A stretch of DNA of 64,000 nt from Actinomadura syzygii (GTDB lineage Bacteria > Actinomycetota > Actinomycetes > Streptosporangiales > Streptosporangiaceae). The position numbers and the translations under genes were made by a program. The notes beneath the pieces were generated by a model. The model had not been told where the DNA came from. It saw only the letters and a program-made list of their open reading frames with translations, and did no database searches. The stretch spans positions 62,001-126,000 of the forward strand of contig NZ_VSFF01000010.1 of the NCBI RefSeq assembly GCF_008085905.1, in the 5' to 3' direction. This document shows positions 51,824-60,086 of this stretch, one piece after another (the first letter of the stretch is position 1; each line of letters begins with the position of its first letter).

Positions 51824-53425
51824 ATGACAATCGCGCCACTTGAAAAGTCTGGCTCATCCAGCTTTTCAATTCCAGAAATTGTGTCAGCAGCCGAAGTGGG
51901 AAGAATTAGAGTCCCCACTTTTCAGCGCCAATTTGTGTGGAACGCAGGCGATGTTCGCAACCTATTTGACAGTTTGTATCGAGGTTTTCCGGTAGGCACA
52001 CTGCTCCTATGGACCCGCCATTCACCGGCAGGTCGAGTACAACTCGGCCCTATCGAGTTTGACACCGAAGAAAGAAGTGACGCCCTTTGGGTAGTCGACG
52101 GCCAGCAAAGAATTACTAGCCTATTCGCCGCCCTGACCAAAAAATTCGAGATAGAAGATACGCGCTTCCGCGTAAATTTTGATCTTACTACGCAGAAGTT
52201 TGTTACGCCACGGAAGGGCGTTATCAATCCGCGCCAGATCCCTGTCAGAGAGGCCATGGAGACTCGCACACTTCAAGCGTGGCTGCGAAACCATTGGGAC
52301 GAACTGACACCGGAAGACTACGACACAGCAGATCAACTCGTCGGCCAACTCCGGGATTACAGAATTCCCGCATACATCGTCAACGAAGAAGATCAGGCTC
52401 TTCTTCGCGAAGTATTCGACCGGGTAAATTCTGCCGGTAAGCCGATTAGTAGAGCACAGGTCTTCCATGCTTTGTTCGGAGGCGAGGCAGACCTGGCTAG
52501 TCCGGCCGCCGTTGTCTCTGCACTAGAAGACCTCAACTTCGGTACGCTCGAAGAAAACCGAATCGTCCAGAGTGTCCTCGCCCTACGGGGCGGCGACGTA
52601 CAGCGTGATATCCATGACGAATTCAGAGGCGGCGAAGACCCTGCCGACTGGTTCGATAAGACTGAAGAGGCCCTGCGCCTCGCCATCAACTTCCTTCGTG
52701 CAGAGGGTGTTCTGCACATTCGGCTGATGCCAAATACCCTACCCCTGCCGGTCCTGGCAGCGTTCTTCCATCTTCATCCGACCCCAGAGCCGTGGATCCT
52801 ACGCCTCCTCAGTCGGTGGCTTTGGCGCGGATGGGTACATGGTTTCGGCCGTGAAGGCGGGCAAACACCGGTTCTTCGCCGGGCAATTCGCTCGGTCAAC
52901 CCCGACTATCGGAACCCGCAGAACGCGCCGAGCCCTTTTGAGGCCGTTAAGTCTCTACTGGAATTTACTCCCGATCGGGCCGTTCCCGATTTCAACCTTC
53001 AGGCTTTGTACACTAAGGGCGCGAATGGACGGCTAATCGTCCTTGCTCTCGCATCGCTCGGGCCTCTTGACAATCAGGGCCAAAAGATTGACCTCGCCAC
53101 TGAACTGGAGGACAAAGGAATTGATGCGTTGACTGAATTTGTGCGCAACAACCGCTCACGTGCCGGCGCACGAGGTTTTTGGCAGAGTTCCTCGCCACCG
53201 ATTACTGCGGTGAGTGACAAATCGATTCTTTGTTCCCACGCTATTACTCCTCTCGCCCTGGAGGCTCTAGAGTCCGGCGACAAAGAGAGGTTTATGAGTC
53301 TACGGGAAGAAGAGATTAATCCTCTGGTGCATAATTTTCTCGATAGTCGCCTTGAACCGAACGCTCCCATCCGCCCACCTCTGTCTGAACTTATCGAGTT
53401 GGCGACAGCAGAGGAAGACGACTAA
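51824..53425 (+). CDS. DUF262 (GmrSD N-terminal/ParB-like) protein
   Basis: A 533-residue protein with an N-terminal DUF262 domain: PTFQRQFVW at 31-39, VVDGQQRITSL at 90-100 and FDRVNSAGKPIS at 198-209. In GmrSD type IV restriction enzymes and BrxU, DUF262 binds and hydrolyses nucleotide through the DGQQR motif and controls a DNA-cleaving DUF1524 domain. Here the C-terminal half (about 230-533) is helical and lacks the DUF1524 HNH signature. Its stop overlaps the next start by one base, so it is coupled to the HipA-like kinase. GC content and codon use are clearly lower than in neighbouring genes, a sign of transfer. Confidence 0.85.
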   Translation: MTIAPLEKSGSSSFSIPEIVSAAEVGRIRVPTFQRQFVWNAGDVRNLFDSLYRGFPVGTLLLWTRHSPAGRVQLGPIEFDTEERSDALWVVDGQQRITSLFAALTKKFEIEDTRFRVNFDLTTQKFVTPRKGVINPRQIPVREAMETRTLQAWLRNHWDELTPEDYDTADQLVGQLRDYRIPAYIVNEEDQALLREVFDRVNSAGKPISRAQVFHALFGGEADLASPAAVVSALEDLNFGTLEENRIVQSVLALRGGDVQRDIHDEFRGGEDPADWFDKTEEALRLAINFLRAEGVLHIRLMPNTLPLPVLAAFFHLHPTPEPWILRLLSRWLWRGWVHGFGREGGQTPVLRRAIRSVNPDYRNPQNAPSPFEAVKSLLEFTPDRAVPDFNLQALYTKGANGRLIVLALASLGPLDNQGQKIDLATELEDKGIDALTEFVRNNRSRAGARGFWQSSSPPITAVSDKSILCSHAITPLALEALESGDKERFMSLREEEINPLVHNFLDSRLEPNAPIRPPLSELIELATAEEDD

Positions 53426-54657
53426 TGTCGTCAGACGGAGCATTGGCGGTCCAACTTCAGCGTCCAGACGGAAGCTGGGTTGACGTGGGATGGCTCGAGA
53501 GGCGCGACCAAACAAACTGGTTCTCGTTCTCAGAAGAGTATTGGCACATCAGAGACCGCCCGGTTCTAGGCCAGGCTTTTGAGGAATCTGGCCTTCGATG
53601 GAAGAGCAGGTCTACGGTAACGCTTCCCAGATGGTTCTCACACTTGTTGCCGGAAGGGCCGCTGCGTGAAGCGGTCGCAAGGGCCGCACAGGTGAACGCG
53701 GCACGAGAGTTCGAGTTGATTTCGCGCCTGGGTCTAAGTGATCTGCCGGGTGGTATCCGCGCTTTCGCCGTTGAAGACAGAGAATGGACACCCGTCCCCG
53801 CCGCTCCTGGAACCGAAGAGCGCATCGACGACCCACTACTAAAGTTCAGCCTGGATGGCGCACAACTTAAGTTCTCCTTGTACGGAACTTCGAAAGGACT
53901 CACTGTTCCCGTTAAGGGACAAGCGGGCAATTTCATCGTCAAGTTTCCGGACAATCGGCCGGGCTTCGATGGCGTTCCTGAGGCAGAGGCAGCCAGCCTT
54001 CGCCTTGCTCAAGCTATCGGAATTCCCACACCAGAGTTCTTTCTGATCAATCCCGCTACAATTACTGGACTTGAAGAGTGGACATCAAAAACGGGTGCTA
54101 AGCAGGCACTAGCCGTCAGAAGATTTGATCGATCGACAGACCAACGCAGAGTTCACATGGAGGAACTTGCCCAAGTCCTAGATATTCCCACCGTCAACCA
54201 AAACGCAAAGTACAACAAGGCAAATTTTGAAGTCGTCGCTGCCGTGATCGGAGGACTGGTCGGCATTGATGCCGTTGGCGAGGCCATCGATAGGATCGTA
54301 CTAAATATCCTGCTCGGCAATGGAGACGCACATCTCAAAAACTGGGCTTTCTTGTATCTTGACGGCAAGAATCCCAAACTTAGTCCAGTTTACGACATCC
54401 TGCCAACCGTCCTTTATATTCCCGAAGACGACCTAGGAATGAACCTCAATAAGACTAAGAATTTCACGCTTATTACGCCGTCTCACTTTGAGCAATTGGG
54501 ACGACGGTCCAGCTTTGGGGCCTCCCAGGCGGCCGACAGGGCGCGGCTAACCGTCGAGAAAGTTATGGCCAATTGGAGTATTTTAAAAGATCATCTAACC
54601 AGAGACAAATACTCCGAACTTGACAAGCGCTTGAAGACACTTGCTCTACTTAGGTAA
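53425..54657 (+). CDS. HipA-like serine/threonine kinase
   Basis: A 410-residue HipA-family kinase. The N-terminal subdomain has FSHLLPEGPLREAVARAA (71-88) and LPGGIRAF. The core has the LDGAQLKFSL loop (143-152), FIVKFPDN (170-177) with the nucleotide-binding Lys, and ALAVRRFDRS (229-237). The catalytic NGDAHLKN (299-306) and metal-binding Asp in PVYDILP (321-327) are intact, so it should be active. E. coli HipA phosphorylates glutamyl-tRNA synthetase and is held by the antitoxin HipB, but no HipB-like HTH gene lies next to it; the coupled partner is the DUF262 protein instead. Low GC, shared with that partner. Confidence 0.88.
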   Translation: MSSDGALAVQLQRPDGSWVDVGWLERRDQTNWFSFSEEYWHIRDRPVLGQAFEESGLRWKSRSTVTLPRWFSHLLPEGPLREAVARAAQVNAAREFELISRLGLSDLPGGIRAFAVEDREWTPVPAAPGTEERIDDPLLKFSLDGAQLKFSLYGTSKGLTVPVKGQAGNFIVKFPDNRPGFDGVPEAEAASLRLAQAIGIPTPEFFLINPATITGLEEWTSKTGAKQALAVRRFDRSTDQRRVHMEELAQVLDIPTVNQNAKYNKANFEVVAAVIGGLVGIDAVGEAIDRIVLNILLGNGDAHLKNWAFLYLDGKNPKLSPVYDILPTVLYIPEDDLGMNLNKTKNFTLITPSHFEQLGRRSSFGASQAADRARLTVEKVMANWSILKDHLTRDKYSELDKRLKTLALLR

Positions 54658-54789
54658 AAGCAATAGACTTTTGAATCTTTCGCAACCGCCGTCTAAATTT
54701 GCACAGGGCCTGAAGTCACGAGAATGACTTGGATAAGTCTGGACAGCAAACACCATAATTAGATGGCGAGTGCTACCACCAACAGATAA

Positions 54790-55221
54790 TCAGCCCAGGA
54801 GACGGGTCCCGTCGTGTGCGCGGATGAGAACTGTTGACTGGGTGACCAGTGCGTCTTGGACTCGGATGGCGAAGGCTTCGTGGGCCAGCTCGGCTACCTC
54901 GTCGGCTGTGACCCAGCGGAAGCCGGAGGATTCGTCGGACTCTCGTAAGGAGTCGGACTCGACCTTGCAGCGGAAGACCAGTGCCACGATGCCACGGGGC
55001 ATATTTTTGTAGACGCCGGTCAGAGCAATCGGCGTTACCTCCAGGCCGGTCTCCTCCTGGACCTCACGGCGGAGGCCCGAGATGATGTCTTCGTTCCGCT
55101 CTAGGACGCCGCCGGGCACTTCCCAGTGGCCGTTGTCTCGGCGCTGGATCAGGAGGGCGCGGCCTTGGTCGTCGACGATGACGCCAGCCACGCTGACAGA
55201 GTGGCGGCTGTCTGCACTCAC
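54790..55221 (-). CDS. Nudix hydrolase (second of a tandem pair)
   Basis: A 143-residue Nudix protein with a canonical box: GGVLERNEDIISGLRRE then VQEETGL (about 38-59), so all catalytic Glu residues are present. The C-terminal helix resembles its upstream paralogue (RAHDGTRLL versus RAHDGTALL). ATG overlaps the stop of that gene by four bases. In AICEs such as pSAM2, a Nudix-motif protein (Pif) blocks redundant transfer, which is one possible role. Confidence 0.88.
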   Translation of the reverse strand: MSADSRHSVSVAGVIVDDQGRALLIQRRDNGHWEVPGGVLERNEDIISGLRREVQEETGLEVTPIALTGVYKNMPRGIVALVFRCKVESDSLRESDESSGFRWVTADEVAELAHEAFAIRVQDALVTQSTVLIRAHDGTRLLG

Positions 55222-55649
55222 AGCAGTGCGGTCCCATCGTGAGCTCGGACGAACGGGCCGCCCTCGCTGAGGGCGTCCGTGACGCGGATGGCCCGAGCCT
55301 CTGGCATTGCTTCGATCGCCTCCGCGGGACGGAGCCAGGCGACTGAGACGGCTTCGTCTGATGTATGCGGCTCTCCATCGACGGGCCGGCAGAGGATGGC
55401 TAGGGAGACCACGCCGAGCTTCATGTTTTTGTAGACACCAGTCAGTCGCTCCGGCTCGACTTTTACACCGGTTTCTTCGAGCACCTCACGGACTACGCCC
55501 TCATACGGAGTCTCGTCCAGTTCCAGCACGCCGCCTGGTGGCACCCATCGGCCATCGTCAGCTCTCTTGATTGCCAGGATGCAACCGTCCGGACGTCGCA
55601 CGATTCCCGACACGCTCACCGAATGACGAGGAAGGTCAGCGCTCATCAC
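55218..55649 (-). CDS. Nudix hydrolase (first of a tandem pair)
   Basis: A 143-residue paralogue of the following gene with an intact Nudix box (GGVLELDETPYEGVVREV then LEETGV). It starts within the stop of the GntR regulator (four-base overlap). The three-gene leftward operon is GntR, Nudix 1, Nudix 2. The two Nudix proteins are equal in length and align throughout, indicating gene duplication followed by divergence. Confidence 0.88.
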   Translation of the reverse strand: MMSADLPRHSVSVSGIVRRPDGCILAIKRADDGRWVPPGGVLELDETPYEGVVREVLEETGVKVEPERLTGVYKNMKLGVVSLAILCRPVDGEPHTSDEAVSVAWLRPAEAIEAMPEARAIRVTDALSEGGPFVRAHDGTALL

Positions 55650-56401
55650 TCTTCAACCGTCCATTCATAGGTGAGCTTCCATAGCTGACTAGGAAAGGCG
55701 TTGATAACAACTTCTAGGGGCCTGCCTGTCCGGTCGAAGGCGAACCGCACCACTTCGAGGACATGCTGAGCGGTGCTGATCCGTAGGAAGTCAGCTTCCT
55801 CGGGAGATGCCCTCCGGGATTCGATCTCTTCGGCAAAGCGCACAACTCGATGTCCGCGCTCGGCCAAGCGCTCATAGAGGCCCGTCGGCCCGGTATCCGG
55901 GAATGCAATATCGACTTCGCCAGCTACGGACATCGGGATGTAGGACGCGGCGAGTTGCACAGGCCGTTCGTCCGCGAACATGTGACGCTTTCGGATGAGC
56001 GTCAACTCCCCCTCTGGCAGATCTAGACGTGTGGCTACATCGGGAGGCGGTTCGACGGCCTCAGCCTGCTTTAGCTCCGTTCTCGGCGCAAGACCCGCTT
56101 TACGCATGCCCTCGGCAAAGCTGCTACCCGACCCGTTCCCGCGGGCAGGAATGCGGCGGACACGCTTAACCGTGGGGATGTCGAGCACAAATGAACCGAC
56201 GCCCCGTTCCGTCCGGATGAGTCCCTCTGATTCGAGGATCCCGATGGCACGGCTGATGGAGGTCTGGTTGAGCCCGTACTTGCGGGCCAGCTCGGGCTGG
56301 CTCGGCAGCGCGGCACCCGGCCCGTAGGTGCCCCGGACGATGGCCTCACGGAGATCGTCTGCCACCTGGCGGTAGCGCGATCTTGGGTGCTGCAGGGGCA
56401 C
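55646..56401 (-). CDS. GntR-family repressor, HutC subfamily (KorSA-like)
   Basis: A 251-residue regulator: winged helix (about 6-75, RYRQVADDLREAIVRGTYGPG, LNQTSISRAIGILESEGLI) and a UTRA ligand-binding domain (about 92-245). In pSAM2-type elements a GntR protein (KorSA) represses the transfer and replication activator and keeps the element integrated. Its divergence from the rightward backbone across a palindrome-containing promoter fits this role. Confidence 0.88.
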   Translation of the reverse strand: MPLQHPRSRYRQVADDLREAIVRGTYGPGAALPSQPELARKYGLNQTSISRAIGILESEGLIRTERGVGSFVLDIPTVKRVRRIPARGNGSGSSFAEGMRKAGLAPRTELKQAEAVEPPPDVATRLDLPEGELTLIRKRHMFADERPVQLAASYIPMSVAGEVDIAFPDTGPTGLYERLAERGHRVVRFAEEIESRRASPEEADFLRISTAQHVLEVVRFAFDRTGRPLEVVINAFPSQLWKLTYEWTVEE

Positions 56402-56501
56402 GGTCTCTCCTCCGAGCTGCAGGAGCTTATGACCACAACCCTAGCGCCTGCGCCGGTTGCGTCCTGTTTCTGCTGGTCAGTGTGCTGGTTGTCGCTCAGT
56501 C

Positions 56502-56529
56502 TTGGCACCTATGACATATGTGTTAGGCT
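56502..56529 (+). promoter_or_regulatory. Rightward promoter with palindromic operator
   Basis: TTGGCA (56502-56507) and TAGGCT (56524-56529) are separated by 16 bases, a plausible promoter for the rightward backbone. Inside the spacer, ACATATGT (56514-56521) is a perfect palindrome within a longer imperfect one (CTATGACATATGTGTTAG). It is the likely target of the divergently encoded GntR regulator. Confidence 0.6.
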
Positions 56530-56634
56530 CCGCATCGGTGCTAGCGACCGACCACGGACGCTTGCGAACGAACAAGGAAGGCCCTCGGCAAGGTGCCGCC
56601 TCGGGCCCCGAAACTCTTGGGAGGTACCCCCATC

Positions 56635-56841
56635 GTGACCAGTCCCCCTGTTCAGGCGGCTTCGCCCGCCCGGTTGTACCGGGTGGGTGAGGCGATGGAG
56701 TTGCTGTCGCTGTCGCGCAGCGTGATCTATGAGCTGATCCGGTCGGGTCGGCTGCGGTCGGTTCGGGAGGGTCGTTCGCGGCGGATCCCGGGTTCGGCGA
56801 TCGCCGAGTACATCGCGCTGCTGGAAAGCGAGGCGCGGTGA
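56635..56841 (+). CDS. Excisionase-like HTH protein
   Basis: A 68-residue MerR/excisionase-type winged helix: ARLYRVGEAMELLSLSRSV, IYELIRSGRLRSVREGRS, RRIPGSAIAEYI. GTG at 56635 with GGGAGG ten bases upstream; a longer frame from 56593 is possible but unlikely. Xis-like proteins bend DNA to direct excision. Alternatively, it could regulate the following genes, since it is the first of a rightward run, overlapping the DnaQ gene by four bases. Confidence 0.8.
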   Translation: MTSPPVQAASPARLYRVGEAMELLSLSRSVIYELIRSGRLRSVREGRSRRIPGSAIAEYIALLESEAR

Positions 56842-57440
56842 TGGCCGGGGCGCCCGCGTGGGAGTCCGACCGGCGGGCGGCCGCGGTGTGGGCGCAGGGA
56901 TTACTGGCCGCGCCGGCCGGGCGGGTGGTGGTGCTGGACACCGAGACCACCTCGCTGGACGGCTACTTGGTCGAATTGGCCGTCACCGACCTGCAGGGCC
57001 GGGTGCTGCTGGGCACCCAACTCAACCCCGGCACCCCCATCGACGCCAAGGCCACGTCGATGCACCGGCTGGCCGCTGCGCAGTTGGGCGCGATGCCGCG
57101 GTTCGGTGAGGTCGCCGGCACGCTGGCCCGGATCCTGCGGGACCGGACGGTGGTGATCTACAACGCCGCGTTCGACATGCAGATCCTGCGCAACGAGATC
57201 CGGCGGCTGGACCCCTCGGCCGACGAGGTGCGGGAGGCGCTCAACACCGCGCGGTGGGAGTGCGCGATGCAGCAATACGCGGCGTTCTGCGGTGAGTGGA
57301 ACGACTACCACGGCAACTACCGGTGGCAGCGGCTGCCCGGTGGAGACCACACCGCGCTGGGCGACTGCCGCGCCACCATCGCGATCCTCGCCCAGATGGC
57401 GGCTGAGGCGGCCGAGCGCTCCCCGGACGAGGCGTCATGA
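56838..57440 (+). CDS. DnaQ-like 3'-5' exonuclease
   Basis: A 200-residue DEDDh exonuclease: VVVLDTETTSLDG gives the first Asp and Glu, VIYNAAFDMQILRNE the second Asp, and GDHTALGDCRAT the His and last Asp, so the active site is complete. GTG 56838 or ATG 56841 are both possible starts. Not a polymerase domain, so it acts as a stand-alone exonuclease, perhaps in element replication or DNA processing during transfer. Overlaps its neighbours on both sides by four bases (GTGA, ATGA). Confidence 0.88.
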   Translation: MMAGAPAWESDRRAAAVWAQGLLAAPAGRVVVLDTETTSLDGYLVELAVTDLQGRVLLGTQLNPGTPIDAKATSMHRLAAAQLGAMPRFGEVAGTLARILRDRTVVIYNAAFDMQILRNEIRRLDPSADEVREALNTARWECAMQQYAAFCGEWNDYHGNYRWQRLPGGDHTALGDCRATIAILAQMAAEAAERSPDEAS

Positions 57441-57649
57441 CCCGCGCCACCCCCAAGGCCGCCGGTTCGGCGCCGGTGTCGGGGCTGCGGATCCGGCTGA
57501 TCGGTCTGCCGGAGGAGGTGCGGGCGGGCGCTGAGGTGCTGGCCGAGGTGTTCGACCTGGTCGAGGTCTCCAAGGCGTACCCGTCCCGCGGCGCGTCCCG
57601 GAACGTGCGCGTGTACGTGGAAGCGCGGTTCAAGAGCTCTGGAACGTAG
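57437..57649 (+). CDS. Small hypothetical protein of the element
   Basis: A 70-residue protein coupled to the exonuclease by ATGA overlap. It has a compact fold-like sequence (SGLRIRLIGLPEEVRAGAEVL, FDLVEVSKAYPSRG, VRVYVEARF) with beta-alpha-beta character. I do not recognise it. A strong hairpin directly follows its stop. Confidence 0.7.
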   Translation: MTRATPKAAGSAPVSGLRIRLIGLPEEVRAGAEVLAEVFDLVEVSKAYPSRGASRNVRVYVEARFKSSGT

Positions 57650-57652
57650 AGC

Positions 57653-57690
57653 GGCCCTCGTCCTGGCGACGCAACCGCCGGACGAGGGCC
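57653..57690 (+). terminator. Hairpin between element operons
   Basis: GGCCCTCGTCC (57653-57663) pairs perfectly with GGACGAGGGCC (57680-57690), and GGCG/CGCC extends the stem inside. It separates the Xis-DnaQ group from the next gene and could terminate or attenuate transcription. Confidence 0.65.
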
Positions 57691-57718
57691 TTGATCGGAC
57701 CTTGGGAGGTCCAACCCG

Positions 57719-58348
57719 ATGAACTCTCATTCTGACACCTCGACGGCTCCGTTCTGGGTCGATGGGGACTACGACCGGGATTACGCCAGTGATGGCGTGT
57801 CCAGGTACGGCGCCTACGTCCGGGACCGGCTGGACACCACGTTCGCCGAGTGCTGGGACGACGGGGACTCCCCGGCGTTCCGGCTGGCGGAGTTCGCGGC
57901 CGCGGCCTGGCGGACGGCGACCGGGCCGGTGATGGCGCCCGGCTACATCCGCTGCCACTCGCGGGTGCTGGGCGCTCAGGTGGAGCGCAGCACCTGGGAC
58001 GGGTCGCTGATCGCGTCGGTGAGCTTGGTGGCGCCGTGGCCGGCGGAGCTGGCTCGCTCGGCGGGCTGGCGGCGCGGCCTGTCCTGGCGGGACTGGCCCA
58101 CCGAGCTGCGCGGCGAAGGCCACGACTTCGTCCACCCAAGTGAGCGGGACGTCACCGAGTCGCCGTTCCTGCAGGCCAGTCTCGCGCTGACCTTCCCGGT
58201 GCCGCTCGACCGGATGCCCTCGGCCCCGGCCGGTCCGCGTCGCGACGTGGTGGGCCGGGCCCGGCAGACGGTGCAGGTCCTGGCCGCCGAGCTGAACTAC
58301 ATCGTGCGGCCGGTCCTGGACGTGCTGGACGGGAGGCGGCCGCGATGA
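57719..58348 (+). CDS. Hypothetical element protein
   Basis: A 209-residue soluble-looking protein with GGGAGG nine bases before its ATG. Trp- and charge-rich (FWVDGDYDRDYASDG, LIASVSLVAPWPAELARSAGW, WRDWPTELRGEGHDF). No family recognised. It overlaps the next membrane-protein gene by four bases, so is part of the same translational unit. Confidence 0.7.
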   Translation: MNSHSDTSTAPFWVDGDYDRDYASDGVSRYGAYVRDRLDTTFAECWDDGDSPAFRLAEFAAAAWRTATGPVMAPGYIRCHSRVLGAQVERSTWDGSLIASVSLVAPWPAELARSAGWRRGLSWRDWPTELRGEGHDFVHPSERDVTESPFLQASLALTFPVPLDRMPSAPAGPRRDVVGRARQTVQVLAAELNYIVRPVLDVLDGRRPR

Positions 58349-59763
58349 CGACGGCGAGGATTCGCGGCGGGCGGCGCCAGGCCGCCGAGGAAGCGCTGCC
58401 CGAGGTGCAAGTGCCCGAGGAACTGGCGCGGGAGCTGGCCCGGCAACGGGAGCTGGCGGACGCGCGGCGTGCGGACGAGTTGGCGCGGGCTCGGGCTGAG
58501 GCCGGGCACGGCCGGGCCCGGGCGGACGTGGCCGAGGAGACGCGGCTGGCCGAGCTGGCGCGGGCCGAGCGCGAGGCCGACGTGCAGGCCGACGCCGAGC
58601 TGGCGCGGATGTTCCGGGAGTTCCGCGCGAACGGTGCGCGGACCCGGGTCCGGGCGGACATGGCGCGGTCGGGTGAGGCGCGGGCGCTGCGGTTGGAGTG
58701 GCTACGCCGACTGAACCTGCGCGTGCTGGTGCCGGTCCTGGTCGGGTTCGGGATCTGGTCGACGACCGGTGTGCAGCAGGGCGCGGCCCGGCTGATGGCC
58801 GCCGCCTCCGGCTCGCCGGTGTGGTGGGCGCTGTGGGGTCTGGAGGCGCTGCTGATCGGCGCGGTGTGCTGGATCATCATCGCCCGCGCTCGCCTGTCGG
58901 CGTCCGGCGGGAAGTTGGCGGCGTCGGCTGAGCGGATCGGGGTCGGGTGCCTGACCACGTCGGTGTTCCTGAACCTGATCGCGGCCGTCCCGGTCGGCGA
59001 CGGGCCGCACCCTTCGGGGTGGGCGGTGCCGGGCGCGATGTTCGCGCACGCGCTCGGCCCGGTCGGCGCCGCGGTTACAGCGCACCTGATCGGCCTGGTT
59101 GACCGATCGATCGGCGAGGCCGACCCGTGGCACGAGGGCAAGGGCGAGAACAAGGTCGCGGTGCCGCGGCTGGCCGAGATGGACTTGAGCGTCCCGGCCG
59201 CGTCCGTCCCCGCGTCCGTCCCCGCGTTCGCCGCTGCGTCCCAGGACGAGGACGCGCCCGAGACTGCGTCCGAGGTGCGGGCGGCAGTGGTGTGGCCGGT
59301 CCTGCGCGGTGACCGTACCGGGCTGCCGGTGGTGGCCCGCCCGCAGCCCGTAGGGCCCGTGGAGTCGTTGGGACGGGGCGTGTCACGAACGCGGGCTGAC
59401 CGGGACGGCGAGCGGCCGCGCCAGGGTGGCGCGGAGGCGTCGGCCGACCCGTCTGCCAACCACCGTGAGGTGCGTCCGAACCGGGGTGTGCGGGTTCCGC
59501 CGACCGCGCGTCGGCGCGCCAGCGCCAACCGCAGCCGCAGCGATGAGGAGCTGAGCGCGCGGCTGGCCGAGTTGGTGGAGTCCGGGGAGTTGGAGCCGGT
59601 GTCGGTGCGCGCGGTCGAGCGCGCGCTCGGCGTCGGACGCGACCGCGCCAAGCGGGTGCTGGAGCTGGCCGGTCTCGGCGAGAACCCGGTGCCCGGGCCG
59701 GCGGTCGAGTCCGGCGACCAGGGCGACCGTCCGCTGACGGTGCTGGCGGGGGGTGTGCGGTGA
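58345..59763 (+). CDS. Coiled-coil membrane protein with C-terminal HTH (Spd-like)
   Basis: A 472-residue protein. Residues 10-120 are a charged, Ala/Glu/Arg-rich coiled coil; four membrane helices lie at about 126-142, 162-180, 196-216 and 227-252. A disordered linker is followed by a helix-turn-helix-like segment (about 410-453, ARLAELVESGELEPVSVRAVE then RALGVGRDRAKRVLELAG). Membrane proteins with this plan occur in actinomycete conjugative elements as spread (Spd) or DUF2637-like proteins that move DNA between hyphal compartments. The exact role is inferred. Confidence 0.65.
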   Translation: MTTARIRGGRRQAAEEALPEVQVPEELARELARQRELADARRADELARARAEAGHGRARADVAEETRLAELARAEREADVQADAELARMFREFRANGARTRVRADMARSGEARALRLEWLRRLNLRVLVPVLVGFGIWSTTGVQQGAARLMAAASGSPVWWALWGLEALLIGAVCWIIIARARLSASGGKLAASAERIGVGCLTTSVFLNLIAAVPVGDGPHPSGWAVPGAMFAHALGPVGAAVTAHLIGLVDRSIGEADPWHEGKGENKVAVPRLAEMDLSVPAASVPASVPAFAAASQDEDAPETASEVRAAVVWPVLRGDRTGLPVVARPQPVGPVESLGRGVSRTRADRDGERPRQGGAEASADPSANHREVRPNRGVRVPPTARRRASANRSRSDEELSARLAELVESGELEPVSVRAVERALGVGRDRAKRVLELAGLGENPVPGPAVESGDQGDRPLTVLAGGVR

Positions 59764-60086
59764 TGGCGGTCAAGAACTCGGCCCCGGCGCCGTCCCCGCT
59801 GGCCTTGTTGCGCAGCCCCGGGCAGTTGCGCAAGGCGCTGAGCAGGGCGCGCCGTGACGCCGAGGCGTGGCGGTTGCGGTACGCCGAGATGCACGTGGCC
59901 TACGTGGAGTTGCTCGCGCGGGCCCGCGCCGAGGTCGCCGAGACCCGGACCGGGACGCCGCAGCGGGCCGGTCACCTGGCCGGGTACCTGGACGAGATCG
60001 GCCTGCTGCCGCCAGACGGCGCGGTTCCTGACGCCCTGGTGGCCGAGGGCCTGGCCGTCGCGGCCGGGCTGCAGGACCCGCGATGA
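59763..60086 (+). CDS. Small helical element protein
   Basis: A 107-residue predominantly helical protein (RSPGQLRKALSRARRDAEAW, YAEMHVAYVELLARARAEVAE). ATG at 59763 (GTG at 59760 is the alternative) overlaps the previous stop, and its own stop overlaps the next start. Possibly binds the neighbouring membrane proteins; function unknown. Confidence 0.68.
   Translation: MAVKNSAPAPSPLALLRSPGQLRKALSRARRDAEAWRLRYAEMHVAYVELLARARAEVAETRTGTPQRAGHLAGYLDEIGLLPPDGAVPDALVAEGLAVAAGLQDPR

Noticed and set aside
51824..53425. Full GmrSD type IV restriction enzyme
   Set aside because: No DUF1524 HNH signature follows the DUF262 domain, so a nuclease was not claimed.
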